Shown: positions 1 through 13,370, counted from the stretch's first letter. The stretch: DNA of 64,000 nt from Conoideocrella luteorostrata (GCA_032433595.1 JASWJB010000143.1:1-64000), one strand, 5' to 3'. Numbers and translations are program-made. Notes: generated from the sequence alone by a model not told the origin.

Positions 1-104
1 GCTAGCTCTCTTTTCCTTTGTACAGAACCTCTCCTCTCTCTAGATAGCTTATGTAAATAAGGGATTAGATTAGACTAGGCGAGCAGATTAGCTTTCTTTA
101 GCAA

Positions 105-177
105 AATAGACCCTATCCCAACCCTAAGAAAATAGACCCTATCCCAACCCTAATAGACCCTATCCCAACCCTAACCC
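105..177. repeat. Telomere-like tandem units
   Basis: About three direct repeats of a 22-23 bp unit (AGACCCTATCCCAACCCTAA) end in AACCCTAACCC. The CCCTAA words match the usual fungal telomere repeat in orientation for a left chromosome end, but they are interspersed and degenerate, so this is interstitial or telomere-associated sequence and not a telomere tract. Confidence 0.45.
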
Positions 178-3100
178 TTCTTTCTGTCTTTTCCTCGTGG
201 AGCTTGCTCCCACTGGGTGCATAACAATAAACCATAGCTCCTAGCTTACGCTAGCTACTAGACGAAACGTGTGGTTAGCAAGCTCGAATATTAGCTCTGT
301 GTTGTGCTTAGAACTATATAGCGCCTACTACTAGCAGAACAAGATAGTGATATTGTCGAAGAAACGATTACTGTGTCTTGTAATTAGTTAGAGCAGATGG
401 CTAACCACGCTAATGTAGTTAAGGTAGAAAGCGGGATAAAAGCTATTATCTTTAGTGGCAGCGGCTAATCCTATTGAGCTAGAGTAACTATAATCTATAG
501 TGTAGGGTTCTTACAGAAGTTCTAAGGCTCTAGCACTATTAAATTCTTCTTTAAGCGTTCTCGTAATAAACTAATCCCTTATTAAAATATAAATAGTATC
601 CACTGTGTTAATAGCATAGACAAACTAATTATTAAATTTATTTATACCTTTTTAGTGTATAGTTTTCTTATCTTATATTTAAAATAGTATTGTTTAAAGC
701 TAGGATTAATCTTCCACGTTTATGCCTAGGTTTTGGTAACTAATTCCGTGCCTTCGTTAGCTAGACGTCTTTTATTATTATTTAAATACAAGTCATTAGC
801 TACGCTAAGCAATAAGTAGTAGCCTTGTTTATCGTTATTATCTTTATCTAGAACTTCTAGTTAATATCTATCTTTATTATGTGTAGAATTAATTTTAGCG
901 GAAAGCCTATTAAACTCGTTAATAGTTAACAATATAATTAGAAAGTTACACTCTTATAGTTAATATAGTTAGTATAGTTTAGTATAGTTAATAGGTAAAG
1001 ACAATAAATAATAATAAATATTATAAGCATATCTTAATAATAATAATAAATCATTAGAGTATTGCTTTTGTTAAAACTAACTTACTAGCTGCTACACAGC
1101 ACTATACATAATTAGCTATTAACCTTTACTCTCTTCTGTATCCAAGTGTTCACGCTCTATAGCTTTACCTCTAACTAAGATATCGCGTAGGGTGCGTGGT
1201 TAATATGCTAAATATATTTGCTTTTTGCTTTAGATATTATCTTTCTGTATAAATATTTATAAAGGGCATGCTTAATTATACTTAACAGGGGTTTGTTAAA
1301 ATTACGTAGCGTTAGTGATGCTAGGGGATGGGACTAGGGGACCGGGGACCCTAGCTACTATAAGTAGCCTTCTTTAGATTTGCTAACTATATGTACACTC
1401 TTTTGGTGTTAAACATAGATTTTTGTCCTGTTAATAGTAGTTAGTTAAAACTCTAGCTATTAATTATTCTAAATACAGTAATAAGCTAGAATATTTTGTG
1501 TTTTGTGAATAGTCCTAAACCTTAATATACGTTCTATATTATATGTTCTTAACCCTATTTTTATTTTTAGAACTAGCTTTATTTTATTTTGTTTTATATA
1601 ATCTTAAGAAATTTATTTATGCTATCCTTTTACTTATTAATTTTTCTTCTTTTTCTTCTTCTTTATATCTTTTATACTATTCTTTTAGGATATATAGGGT
1701 ATAGAAGTATTTATTTACTTCTTTGTTCTTGCTTAGGCTATAACTCATTATGTCTATAGTAGGTTAGCTTATTTAGCTAGATATTAGCTTAAACTAAGTT
1801 ATCCCCCTAGATATCTATCTATCTATACTATGTTTGCTTTTGCAGGCTTACTGCTATGCCTTCCTCTATTTCTAGCTAGAATTATATCCCCTCCCTTAGT
1901 TAGATTTTCTGTTACACGCGTTTTGCCTCGCGCGACTAGCAATATATTCCTACTACTTTAGTGACTGCTTAATAGGGACCCTAAAGGCTCTATTTCTAGT
2001 GGAGTAGCCACGAAGAGTAATAGTGATGGTAATAGTAACAGCGATTGCTACTAAGATTAAACTTAAACTATGCTTGCTAGCTTTTGCTAGCTAACCCCTA
2101 ACAATACTAAGGCCCTAGCTAGTGTTAGCTTGTAACTAGGACGGCGCGTTAGGAGATTAGTATATTTACTATAGTTTTCCGCGTTTAGTCTTACACACTA
2201 TATTGTCTCTTTAGACTACTTGTTTATATTCACCGTAATAGCCAGATAATTGCTTAGGCCTATCCTGCACTATTTTTTAGCCTACGCTGTGACTTACTTA
2301 TTAATTATTTCCGCTAAGTCTGCAGCTACCTTGTTGCTACTTAGGACAGGGTTTCCCACTACTTATGGTGCTTTCTTAGTGTGGCTGCAAAGCTATTGCG
2401 TGAGAGCTAAGGTTATTGTTTAGCTCTTACTAGTGCTAGGTTGTGGCTCTGGCTAGCTTATGGTCCACCATGGGCGAAACTTAGTTCTAACTATGTTCAC
2501 CACGACTCTAAGAAGCCTAGCCTAGAACTCCTATTCAAAATAATTAGTATATATAGCGTCCTTAGCTACTATCTCTGCGGTAGCTTAGTTGCTATTATTG
2601 TTGCTGTCTGTATTGTTAATAATCTTGTTCTCGGGGACAATAGCTAGGTACTCCTCGGCGCTAGGCTACTTTAGTTCACTAATATAGTCGCGAGTAAAGT
2701 TAAGCACTTTTTGTTCTATTTAAATAGATTTTCTCTCTACTGTCTCTGTATTTATACCTGCCCCTAAACGCTCTAGCGCAGTAGCTATGTCCTCTCGTGG
2801 CAATAGCTTATTCTTCTTGCTTTAGCTATATAGTGCAGTAAGATATTAATTAAGCCATAGCACTATATACTTTATTACTTTTGCTATAGTCCTTCTATTA
2901 CCCTTACTTGTCTTAAGAAGCTTACTTATATTTAGGAAAGATAGTTTATGTTTATACTCTATGAGATATTAGTAAATTACTTAATACTCTTTGTCTAAAA
3001 CCACCTTAAGAAATCCTTTTTGCTAATTAATTATTATTATTTTCCTAATATTATAGCTTAAACTCCCCTGTACCTTCTTCTCCCTCTCTTTATAGAATAA

Positions 3101-3737
3101 ACTACGCACTGCTTTATCCGTTAGTATATTTCTATTATGCTAATCTAGTAAGATCTTAACTATCTTATTCTAGTTAGCTTCTTGGATTCTATTCACGTAA
3201 AGATTTCTAGGTAGCCTGTGAAGGGTTTTAAGTACCTAATCAAAAGTGGAAAACTAGTACTAGAGAAAGCTAGATAATCCATAGATACATTAGTCTATAA
3301 CGAAAAAGTATGTGTATAGGAGAATATATAAACGTGGCTAGTGCATTTATATTGTTAATCTAATAGCTAGCTATCTAGTCCTAGGTTAAAATATTAAATA
3401 GATCTCTTCCCATAGTAGTCTCGCACTAACGCGTAATTATTAGTTACTACCTATTGTTATCCTAGAGCATTATAAGCTAGCTAACGGGAAACTAAGGCAT
3501 GTCTCTAAGCTATAGAATATCTAGAACTTAATCTTTATCCTCCACCTTCTTCCCACTTAGTAAGCTACTATTATGCTCTGTCGCTAGAGTAAGCTATATC
3601 TATATTTAACTATAGTAGTCCAGTAGCGAGAGCCCTTAGCGGTTTGCGCGTAATTTAGCAATAAGCTAGTATAGTATAGTGTCTAAGGGCAACTATTAAA
3701 TGTTAGAGGCTTATTAGTATATAATAAACATTCTAGT

Positions 3738-3764
3738 ACTATTATTATTATTATTATTATTATT
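3738..3764. repeat. TTA trinucleotide microsatellite
   Basis: An uninterrupted run of about nine ATT/TTA triplets in the AT-rich tract. It is a simple repeat with no visible function. Confidence 0.8.
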
Positions 3765-4561
3765 ATCCATAGAGACTAACTATCGTAGATCTCACAAGTC
3801 CACTAGAGTGCGCTCTAGTTAAGGCCTTCCTGCCGCCTAAATTCGTAAAGAGCAGCCGCATAGTGCTAGCTAGCTAGCAGCTTTAATAGCTGCCTAGCAT
3901 TCACTTTTAGCTAGTTATAGAATAGTAGTAAGCTTTTCAGAGGTGCTTCTCTAGCTTTATTGGTTTCGCTAGTAATTTACAAGGACTATTCTATCTTGCT
4001 AACTAACTCATGATTGCCTAAAACTAGGAGATAGTTATTATGCTATGTTTATCTTAACTCTTTCTTCTTAAATATAAAGCATAAGTCCTATATATAGCGA
4101 AAGTCTAATAGCCTATTCTAGCTAACCTTCTATTTAGCGGTAAGGGCCCTAACTAGAACTTATATAGTAGCGAGCAGGTATAGTAGCGCTTATTATCGCG
4201 CTAATTAAGTTTCCTTAATGTTTATACTCTTTGTTTCTACAGAAGCACTATCTTAGCAATTTAATAACTACTGCTAGCTTTTTGAAGCCTTTGAAGCCTA
4301 TTTGTTCTGTAGTAACATCTCTGTGGCTTTTCGTTTTATAGCGCTAGGTGCTTAGTGACTTTAATTACTTATAATAACATAAACGCCTGTGATAAGTTTG
4401 TGGATTTATAGTATATAAAGCAGTAGCTAACCCCCTTTTTCCTTTTTCTTTTATAAGGGGGAGAGCTAGGAAAAAATAGCTTACCTTGCCCTAGTCCTAT
4501 ATAGCAATACAGGTGGGTATAAATCTATAGCAGGAGTAGCTAAAATTAGCTCTAATTTTCA

Positions 4562-4807
4562 CCCCTAGGGGCAAAACTCAGAGGGGCGTAAAAGCTACAC
4601 ACCCTATATATTTATCCACTAGTATTTATGTGGAATCTACCCTGCGCAAACTATAATATATTAATTTTATAGTGTGGGCTCTCTTGGCACTATTATCCCT
4701 ACTAAAAGCATTAGCCTTAGTTTAGTACTAAATATATTTACCCCTAGGGGCAAAAAACATACTTCTTCTTTGCGCCTTAGTAGAGTAGAATTTCTAACCC
4801 CTAGGGG
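4562..4807. repeat. Three copies of palindrome CCCCTAGGGG
   Basis: The perfect palindrome CCCCTAGGGG, each copy followed by C and an A-rich stretch, occurs near 4562, 4741 and 4798 inside otherwise AT-rich decayed DNA. The surrounding bases (AACCCCTAGGGGCRAAA) are also shared. It may be the conserved core of a small repeat family or a protein site; the sequence alone does not decide. Confidence 0.4.
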
Positions 4808-5045
4808 CGAAAAGTTGTGTAGATATATAGATAGATTTATATATAAAATATACATGTATATGTTAATACTTAATAATAATAAATACTAATAATAATAAAT
4901 ACTTAATAATAAATACTTAATACTTACTTATAGTAGTTATATGTTTCTTTGAGCCTAGTAGAAGACCCCGCCTTTTTTTTTTTTTTTTAGCCTCTATGTT
5001 AACCCTAAACCCCCTCTAACCCGGACCCCAAGGTCCAGACTACAC

Positions 5046-6521
5046 CCTACAATAATATAAATACACCTAATATTCTATATTTTACTCCTTAAACTAGCAC
5101 TAAAAAATACACTAGCTAAAGAAAACATTAAAGTCTTAAACAAAATAGAATACAAAGTAGAATAAATAATAAACACATAAATAAAAGAGAAATAACAATA
5201 ATATCTTATTAAATAAAAAGGATATAAATCAGAAGAAAACACATAGGAACCAGTTTAAAATTTAGGAAACTATAAAGCTATAATATAATAATTTAACTAG
5301 GAACAAGTACTATAATAATATACTAGGTACCTTTATACCTATGTCTTATAAAATAAACTCCTAGTCTAAGACATTAGCACCTCCCCACTCTTACACATTG
5401 TGGATAGCCTTAGATTCTCGCTATCACGCTTTAGTAAGTTCAGCTTATTAGGCCTCTTCTTCCTGTCTCTCTGTTTCCTTTAGTTCTTCTAGAGAACTTA
5501 TCTCCTGTTTTACTATTATCACGCCTTTTTCGCGTAATTAACGCTTTATATAATAAAGTCATATTAAATAATTAAAAGCCTTATTTATCTCTTGCTAATG
5601 TTTTTAATAACACTTAATAAGTAGTTCTTTAGCTGCCTTTTCCTTGCGCTCTAAGTGTTATAGTTTCTTAGAGATTTAAGTAACTAAAAAGGAAGTTAAG
5701 TAAGAAGGAAAGGACAAAAGGAAGGGAAAAAGCATACTATTTGCTATTAGAGTCAAGGAACTATCGCAAGAATAACCCAAGGAATAGCACAATAAGCAAC
5801 GATTTTTATCTTCTATAGCTATACAAGGGAGGCCCCTCTGTTCGTAATAAGAATATAGTAATACTTTAAAACCATGTTTAAAAATAAAAGCTAACGTCAT
5901 AGCGCGGTTAATAGCAGATTTTGATTTTACTTAGGGTTTCTCTATATAGTTAAGCATAGCGTAAATAGCATATCTCTAAGAGATATAGGATAAGGGAAAA
6001 CTTACAGAATAACTACCAGCGGGCAGTAACCTATTTATAAAACAATATTAAGTCTTAAGGATAAGACTATTAGAGAGGGGATATTGTGTTATAACCCTAG
6101 CTAGCGGGCTACAAAAAGGCTAGCTAAGGGGCGCTAAACCCCCACTCACACACATGACCTATAGACGGAACAGGAGATATTCCGTGGAAAGGCATAGCTA
6201 GGTTCACTTTAGTTCACGTAAACCTTTAGTAACCCCTCCCCTGTAGTATATATAGAGTTTACTTTAGTTCGCGTGAACTAACGGTGAACTACCTACTATA
6301 TAGGCACCACTAAATTACACTCTTTAGATATCTTAGATAATTAGTCTTTAACATAGATCATTACTTAAATCACTTGTTTAATTACATTATCTACAGAATT
6401 ACAACTTAGGTCTATTATTCTACGTAACACCACCCATTGCTTAGATACAACGTCCTGTACGTTCTGCCAACATAAACCACGACTTAGGTTTATCCCTTGG
6501 GAACCAACCACAGCCGTCACA
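5046..6521 (+). mobile_element. LTR-retroelement fragment, copy A
   Basis: This stretch is directly repeated at about 8245-9730. The last 437 bases (6085-6521) look like an LTR: they start TGTGTTATAACCC and end GCCGTCACA, so they have TG...CA ends, and a related sequence recurs inverted at 16.07 kb. Copy A keeps more C and G than copy B. No coding frame survives. Whether copies A and B are the 3' ends of two elements, or LTR A and LTR B bound one 3.6 kb element, cannot be settled from decayed sequence. Confidence 0.6.
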
Positions 6522-8244
6522 TAAGGTAAGTATTAAGAAAAGTAAGATAATAATATAAAAGAAAAGAAAAAGAAAAAGAAAAAGGAAAAGAAAGAAAATA
6601 ATCTTTAATTTATTTTAGTAATAGCTAAGCTACTATTCTAGGGTATATATAAGCTTATATTAAATAAATCTCTAGACTAAGTTATAATACACTAGCGTGT
6701 ATAGTAACTAAGTAACTTTATATAAGGTATAAGTAAAAAAAGTAAAAATATTATATTTTATTAATTTAAGAATAAGTTAATACTAACTTCTTATTTTTAA
6801 AAAATAAAAAAGCTATTAATATATTTTTACTATATAATATATTATAAGAATAAATACTTTATATAGAAAGTAAAAGTAAAAGCAAAAGAAAAAGAAAATT
6901 AAATAAGTAATAAAGCTTAAATACTTTCTTAAGATATAGTTTAACCTATAAAGAAGTAATAAAAAATAATAAAAAATATAATAAGTTTAGCTTAAGAGAA
7001 ATAATAAAGTAATAAAAGGAAAAGAATAAAAAAGAAAAGTAAAAATAAATAATATAACTTTAAGCTAGTATATAAAGTCTATAGGTTTTATATTACTTTA
7101 ATTTATTATAAAATAAATAGTAAGTAGTTTTAATTACTTATTATTAGCTTTTATATTATATTAAGCTATAAAATAATATATAGTAAAGAGAATACTAAGA
7201 AGGCAAAGAAAAAAGCAAAGGGTAAAAGAGATAATATTACTAATAAAAATAAAATAATAAAGTAAAGGAAAAGGCTTAAGTCTTAGTATAAACTAAGGAA
7301 TTTTAGTAGTAACCTTTTAGCCTTAATTTAAATAATATAGCTCTTAATCTTTAAGATAGCTTACTTTTATAAAAAAAATATTAATAAAAACTAAATCTTA
7401 CTTATTATAGAGAAAATTTACTAGGACTATATATACTAAGTAAGAGAGATAATATTTAGTTATATTTTATAGTAATAGCTTTATTTATTAATAGTAGCTA
7501 AGTTAGCTCTTAATAAGAACTAAGTACACTAGTTACTAAATAAATAAGAGATTAAGTTAAGAGGCATAAAGCTATAAATAAAGTAAGTCTTAAAACTAAT
7601 AGCCTTAGAGTACTATAAGGCATATGCTTTACTATATAATAACTTATTATTTAAGGGTAAGGAGATTATACTAGTTATAGCGTAAAGGCTTTATAATAAT
7701 CTTAACCTTAAGGATTATAAAGGGTTATAGCTTATAAATATAAGAAACACAGAAGTGCTTAATAACTAACATAATATTTTACTATACTAAATTAAGAATA
7801 AAGTAAACCTATGTTAGGTCTTTATTAAGAATAGCTAAAATAAGCTAGTAAGAAATAAATATAATAACTATATAAGCAATAGTAATAAAAAGTAGCTTTA
7901 TTAAAATATTACTAGTATATATAAATTATAAATATAATCTAAAAGTCTTTAAAATACTTATATAAGGGCTAAACACTAAAAAAGCTATACTTAATATAAA
8001 AAGTATATAAAAACTTTATAAAGAAATAAAAAAAGAACTTAAATATATTTATATTAAAATATAAAAGTATTATAATTAAAAAAGATTAAAAAGATTAATT
8101 TTCTTAAAAAGGGATATAGTTTACTTACTTTAATAAAATATTAAAATAATATAACTAAGTAATAAATTAAATTATAAAAAATTAAGACTCTTTAAGGTAA
8201 AATAATAGATTTTAGAGAATAATTATAAACTCTTATTATTAATA

Positions 8245-9730
8245 ATAATATAAATATACTTAATATTTTATATTTTACTTCTTAAACTAATATTAAAAAA
8301 CACACTAGCTAAAGAAAATATTAAAGTCTTAAATAAAATAAAATATAAGGTAAAATAAATAGTAAATATATAAGTAAAAGAGAAGTAATAATAATATTTT
8401 ATTAAATAAAAAGGATATAAACTAAAAGAAAATATATAAAAATTAGTTTAAAACTTAAGGAATTATAAGGTAATAATATAATAGTTTTATTAAAGATAAA
8501 CACTATAATAATATACTAGAGATTTTTATACTTATGTTATATAAAATAAACTCTTAATCTAAGATATTAATACCTCTTTACTCTTATATAGTATAAATAG
8601 CCTTAGATTCTTATTATTATACTTTAGTAAGCTTAGCTTAGTAAGCCTTTTTTTCTTACTTCTTTATTTCCTTTAACTCCTTTAAAGAATTTATTTCTTA
8701 TTATATTATTATAATACCTTTATTATATAATTAATATTTTATATAATAAAGCTATAAAAGGTAGTTAAAAGCCTTCTCTATATTTTATTATGCTTTTTAA
8801 AGAATTTTCTCTTATTTTAGATAATACTTCTCTTATTTATATTACTATAATAATATTAGCTCTTTAGTAAGCTTTTCTTTATAATTAAGCTAATAAAGCT
8901 TTTTATTAATATATTTAACTAAGGGAAAGGGGTTAGTATTAAGTAAGATAAAAAGGGAAAATAAGTATATACTATTTACTATTTATATAGGGTTACTATT
9001 ATAAGAATAACCTAAGAAATAGTATAAGGAATAATAATTAATATCCTTTATAGCTATATAAGTAAAACCTTTCTTTTTATAATAAAAGCATAAGGGAATC
9101 TTAAAGCCTTACTTATAAATAAAAGTAAAAGTAATAGTATAAGTAATAGTAAATTTTAATTTTACTTAGGATTTCTTTATATAGTTAGGCATAGTATATA
9201 TAATATATCTTAAGGAGATATAAAAAGAAAGGAACTTATAGATAAAAACTAATAAGTAGTAACTTACTTATAAAATAATATTAGGTCTTAAGAATAAGAC
9301 TATTAAAGAGGGGATATTATATTATAACCCTAGCTAGTAGGCTATAAGAAGGCTAGCTATAAGGCACTAACCCCCACTACTATATATAACTACTAAATAG
9401 AACTAGGGATATTTTATACTAAGGGATATAATTTACTACAAGTTTACTATAAACTACTAGTAAACTATATAGAAAGTTACTATAAGTTTACTATAAACTA
9501 ACAGTAAACTACTTACTATATAGGCACCACTAAATTACACTCTTTAGATATCTTAAATAGTTAGTCTTTAATAAGTTATTTAATTATTACAATTGTTTAT
9601 CTGCATCTATTTATTATTTAAACTATTGCAACGTAATATCTCTTGCTTAGAACGTACAACGCCCTGTAATCTCTGCTAACATAAACCATGACTTAGGTTT
9701 ATCCCTTGGGAACCAACCACAGCCGTCACA
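8245..9730 (+). mobile_element. LTR-retroelement fragment, copy B (RIP-decayed)
   Basis: Direct repeat of the 5.05-6.52 kb sequence, colinear over its whole length, with most differences C to T or G to A. The LTR-like end is at about 9318-9730 and again finishes GCCGTCACA. The heavier decay than copy A suggests more RIP or greater age. No open frame remains. Confidence 0.6.
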
Positions 9731-10249
9731 CGTGGACTACCCCCCGGGGGCAGAGGTAGAGACTAACTTTATTATAAGCTTTACTAATATTTTAAGTAGT
9801 TAAATTCTAAACTTCTCTAGCCCTAACCTTATGCCTAAACACCTCTGTAGGCTCTCTAATACTTTATACTTTTATACTCTTTTAACTTAAGCTTTACTTG
9901 CCTTTTTACTTTACTTTTTTTTTTACCTTACTTTTTTTTATAATAATATATTACTTTATAAATTAATAAAAACTTTAAATAAATTTTATAATATTTTTTC
10001 TTTATATAATAAAATTTATATAATTTTAACTTTTTAAATATATTAATAAGTATTATTTTAAGCTTATATAAAGTAAAACTTAACTTAATAAACTCTATAT
10101 TAGCTTTTCTATAAACTTTACCCCTTATAGTTTTAAGGGGCACTATAGATTTTCAATAAACTCTACTAGAGTTCGTTGGCGCACTAGAGTTAGGCGCTGA
10201 AGGGAAAGTCTAAATTAACGTTCAGCGCGTAAAGCAGGATGACATCTAA

Positions 10250-11470
10250 CATCAAGCGGCGGCCCCAGCAGCAAATCAGCCAAGGAATAGCATAGAAGCC
10301 AATCTCTAGGCCGTGTGGTCCAATATCCTCCAGTAACCCTCATCAAAGATTACCACGGACAATACATTTATGTCACTGGGCGGCGACTCGCTTAGCGCGA
10401 TGCAGGTAGTGGCGCAATGTCGCAAAGTTAGCATAGAGCATCTTGTCTTAGTTATCCTGCGGGAGAAGACGATTGCTGCCATTGCGCCTCAATTTTCAAG
10501 GAGGTCTAATAGCTCAACGCAGCCGTTGTCGCAGCGGTTCATTTACGGCGTGCCCTTTGCCTTCTTTGGGTCCCATTCAACAGAGATACTTTAAACAATA
10601 ACAACAACAACAACAAGTATCAACTAACGGAAGAGGCTAGAGTTAATAAAACTAGAGTATCTTTTGTAGGGTTAAGAAGAGCGCCAACATCTCTACCGCG
10701 AGATTGCAGAAGGTTATTAAGGTCATCGTCAGGCGCCACAGCGTGCTGCGAGTACGTTTCACCTGTGAGCTATCATCCGGGCGCTAGTGACAAACCACGC
10801 TACCGCTAGGGCAGGGTCTTCTCTAGTTCCAACAACACTTAATAGACAGACTAAACACCGAAGATATTAAGTATCATGCAGATGCGAGCTCGGCGTCATT
10901 GGATATTGTCAAAGGGCTAGTATTTTCAGTGGATCTCTTTAATGTCGATGATAGACATAACGACGACTGCGACTCCGATTCCACTATGTTCCTGGTCGCA
11001 CATCATCTGGTGATTGACATTGTCTCGTGGCAGGTGATCTTGCAGGACTTGAACGATGTGTTGCAGCATGGCGGAAAGCTAGCCGAGCCCGCCAATACCA
11101 TCACGTTCCAGCAGTGGTGCGCCGTGCAGCAGACGGATGCCCACGCTCGTGCAGAGGAGAAGGAAGACGTCTTTCCATTCCCTGTATAACCTTGCAACTT
11201 GGGGTACTGGGGCGTCACTCCCGGAGACTACATTTGCGAAGACACGGTGAAAGAGAGTTTAATGCTTCCCATAACCGCCACAGAGCAGCTGCTAAGAAGC
11301 TCGCATTGGCCGTGGGAGCCGAGGTGTCGGATGTTTTGGTTGGTATCGGTTATTTCCGAAGGTGCCACTCTAATCTCAACACGTGGAATCCCACGGGGCC
11401 ACGGAAGGGAGAGTGTCATGCAGCTAGCAAACTCTTCGCTGCGGGGTAGCGCCGAGTATAAGTAGGGAGG
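10250..11470 (+). pseudogene. NRPS relic (carrier plus epimerization domain)
   Basis: Two recognisable pieces of a nonribosomal peptide synthetase survive. At 10370-10490 a carrier-domain motif (LGGDSLSAMQVVAQCRK) keeps the phosphopantetheine serine. At 10899-11189 comes an epimerization/condensation-type motif, HHLVIDIVSW, followed by VILQDLNDVL. Homology continues with frame changes: YWGVTPGDY near 11200, then EVSDVLVGIGYF in another frame and a GHGRE motif near 11400. The HHxxxDxxSW plus GHGRE combination fits an epimerization domain better than a plain condensation domain. The rest of the enzyme is missing and several frameshifts and stops break it, so it is dead. It lies 3' to an intact regulator and may be a leftover of an older cluster. 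Confidence 0.75.
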
Positions 11471-11539
11471 TTAGGACTAAGTCTTTAGAAGGTCAGAGAT
11501 TAAGGCCGTCAACAAAGAGAGTGCTGCCTCTCGCTATGT

Positions 11540-11663
11540 TTATCTAGGAAGAGGAAACAAATTAGCAAGAAAGCCCTGACATTGTAGTATAAATAGCGTA
11601 GCTAAAAGGTAACTACGTAATCTACTCTGTGCTTCCTATTGTGCTTAACGAGGGATTCCAACA
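11540..11663. mobile_element. Solo-LTR fragment, copia-like family
   Basis: The segment ends GTGCTTCCTATTGTGCTT then a GGATTCCAACA end, and upstream has GTATAAATAGCGTAGCTAAAA. The same arrangement recurs at about 16.99-17.19 kb and 59.92-60.22 kb, and inverted at 54.57 kb. Ends of TGTTGGAATC type and TATAAATA boxes suit an LTR. Only the 3' part is present here. Confidence 0.5.
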
Positions 11664-11674
11664 CTTCTATTTGC

Positions 11675-13370
11675 CTAATACCTCCATTTAACTGTTATTG
11701 ACTGCGATATTGGTGGATTCGTGGCGCTACCAATCGTTGAGAAATGAAGCTTCGCTATCCCATTCTCAAGAAATTCCACCCCGTTATCAAACAATTGATG
11801 GAACTTATATATATATTCATCCGGAATGCAATAACATCTTCCCAATTCAATAGGTAAGTGAAATAAGGTTCGCCCCTGTTCTTCTAAATAAATTTTAGCG
11901 TCTGCTTGCAAGCTAATTAATCTGCTATCAAGCATTCCGTCTCTCTGGTTATACGCCTTGAGTAATCTCAAGGCCCTGTTGCGTATTCCATAATTTAGGC
12001 AAAACGAAGCGACAAAATATACTGTCCTTATAATTGACGGGTATGGGCTAAGAGTGAAACCAATAATAGATGGCATTTGCGCTTCTTGTACAGCTATTTC
12101 CTCGGCTAGCCGGATGATCTGCTCAAATTGAGGTGTCCGACTATCCCAGTACATTGCATTCCAGGACTGGCTATCCCAATAGTGGCTGTTGTTTGTTTGT
12201 AATTTATTGAACGTATCCAAGTTTATTAGCATTATGCGCAATGCCGTTAAATGTATTTGGTTGTGCCCACTTGTCTGTCTTAATTGCCAAAACTTGTCCT
12301 TCCAGATAGATAAGCGATGGAGCCATGCTCGGCGTCTTATATACCCCTGCGATGATTGGATCTCTCTCTTTATTTGTAGGTCATATAGCTCTACCTGTAG
12401 GCTACGCATCTCGGAGAAGGCAACTCTTATAGAGGCAAATGGGGTTTTCCGTATAGATATATCGATCACGTTCCTTAGTTGTAAAAGTGACGTTCGGGAG
12501 GTCCAGGAATATTGGAAGAAGATCTCGTATAGTAAAGCAATAAGACTCGAAATAGAGATTACTTGGCCGTCATAGGTCATAAGTTGGGTCTTAGCATGTT
12601 GACAAAAATTCCACTTCTCAAATAAACGAAGAGCGTAATGAGCGAACATCTTCGCGTCATTTAAGTCCCCACGTAGACTGGCCACCCCAAAGAGTAACAA
12701 GGTAGCAAGGAATATAATCGATTGGCCCTGGAAACTTAAACTCATACTTTGTGTGCCCTGAATAAGCTGTGTAATTGCTTTATTGTACTGATACAGGGCA
12801 ACATTGTCGTAATGAGAGTTGTACGAGTTTCGGTGCATTCGTTCCTTGACTCGCATTGCTGCCATTGCCAGGGTAGAATGCCAAATGGCAGGATGTATGT
12901 GGCAGGCCAGCGGGATGTTAATAGACGGAAAGGATTCATCCAGCGGACCGGCGACCTGACGATAAGCCTCGACACGGAAAACGTGGAACAAATATCTCTC
13001 CTCTGCCGTTGAGTTTGCATCAAGTGGTGTCACGTATTCTGTCGGCTGTCGAACCACTGATGTTGATGATGCCCTGATGGTGGACGTTGCTCTTGGTCCG
13101 TAACCCGAGCAATTTCGACCCGCCGATGTGCAACGCCTGCAAGATGGTTTGCCTTCATCACATTTAAGATGACGGGCGCTATTTGTAGATAGTAGACGGA
13201 TTATTAGATGTTTTTGTTGAACGATGGAATAGAGATAATAGAACGAACCGACAAGTTATGCAGCCCGATTTAACCTTTGGAGCCCAACGTCTGCGACGCT
13301 GACGCGTTGATAGACCGCCCTGCGATGTGTCGGCGCTCGTTGTGCTGGTTTCGATAGTACGGTTAGCCAT
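11675..13370 (-). CDS. Zn2Cys6 fungal transcription factor
   Basis: A pathway-type regulator of about 541 aa in two exons (13370-13249 and 13178-11675; 70 bp intron with donor GTTCGT). Splicing joins the two halves of a complete binuclear zinc cluster: CITC, six residues, C, six residues, CRRC, six residues, C (residues about 37-65), preceded by a basic stretch QRRRRWAPKVK. The rest is the helical fungal-specific regulatory region; a conserved-looking segment lies around LFHVFRVEAYRQVAGP. Such proteins bind CGG-containing sites in the nucleus and commonly control neighbouring metabolic genes. It sits between an NRPS relic and a transporter. Whether it controls the core cluster 20 kb away or once served the dead NRPS is unknown. 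The start is the first ATG upstream of the zinc cluster in frame. Confidence 0.85.

Larger units (their letters stand above)
1..10140. other. AT-rich, RIP-like gene-free tract
   Basis: This tract is very AT-rich, full of TAG/CTA words and stop codons on both strands, and no open frame in it resembles a known protein. Base composition changes abruptly at about 10.14 kb. Two repeat copies inside it (near 5.05-6.52 kb and 8.25-9.73 kb) differ mostly by C to T and G to A changes, the pattern expected of repeat-induced point mutation in ascomycetes. I read it as decayed transposon DNA in a subtelomeric or heterochromatic block. Short frames of 60-75 codons here have no support as genes. Confidence 0.8.
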
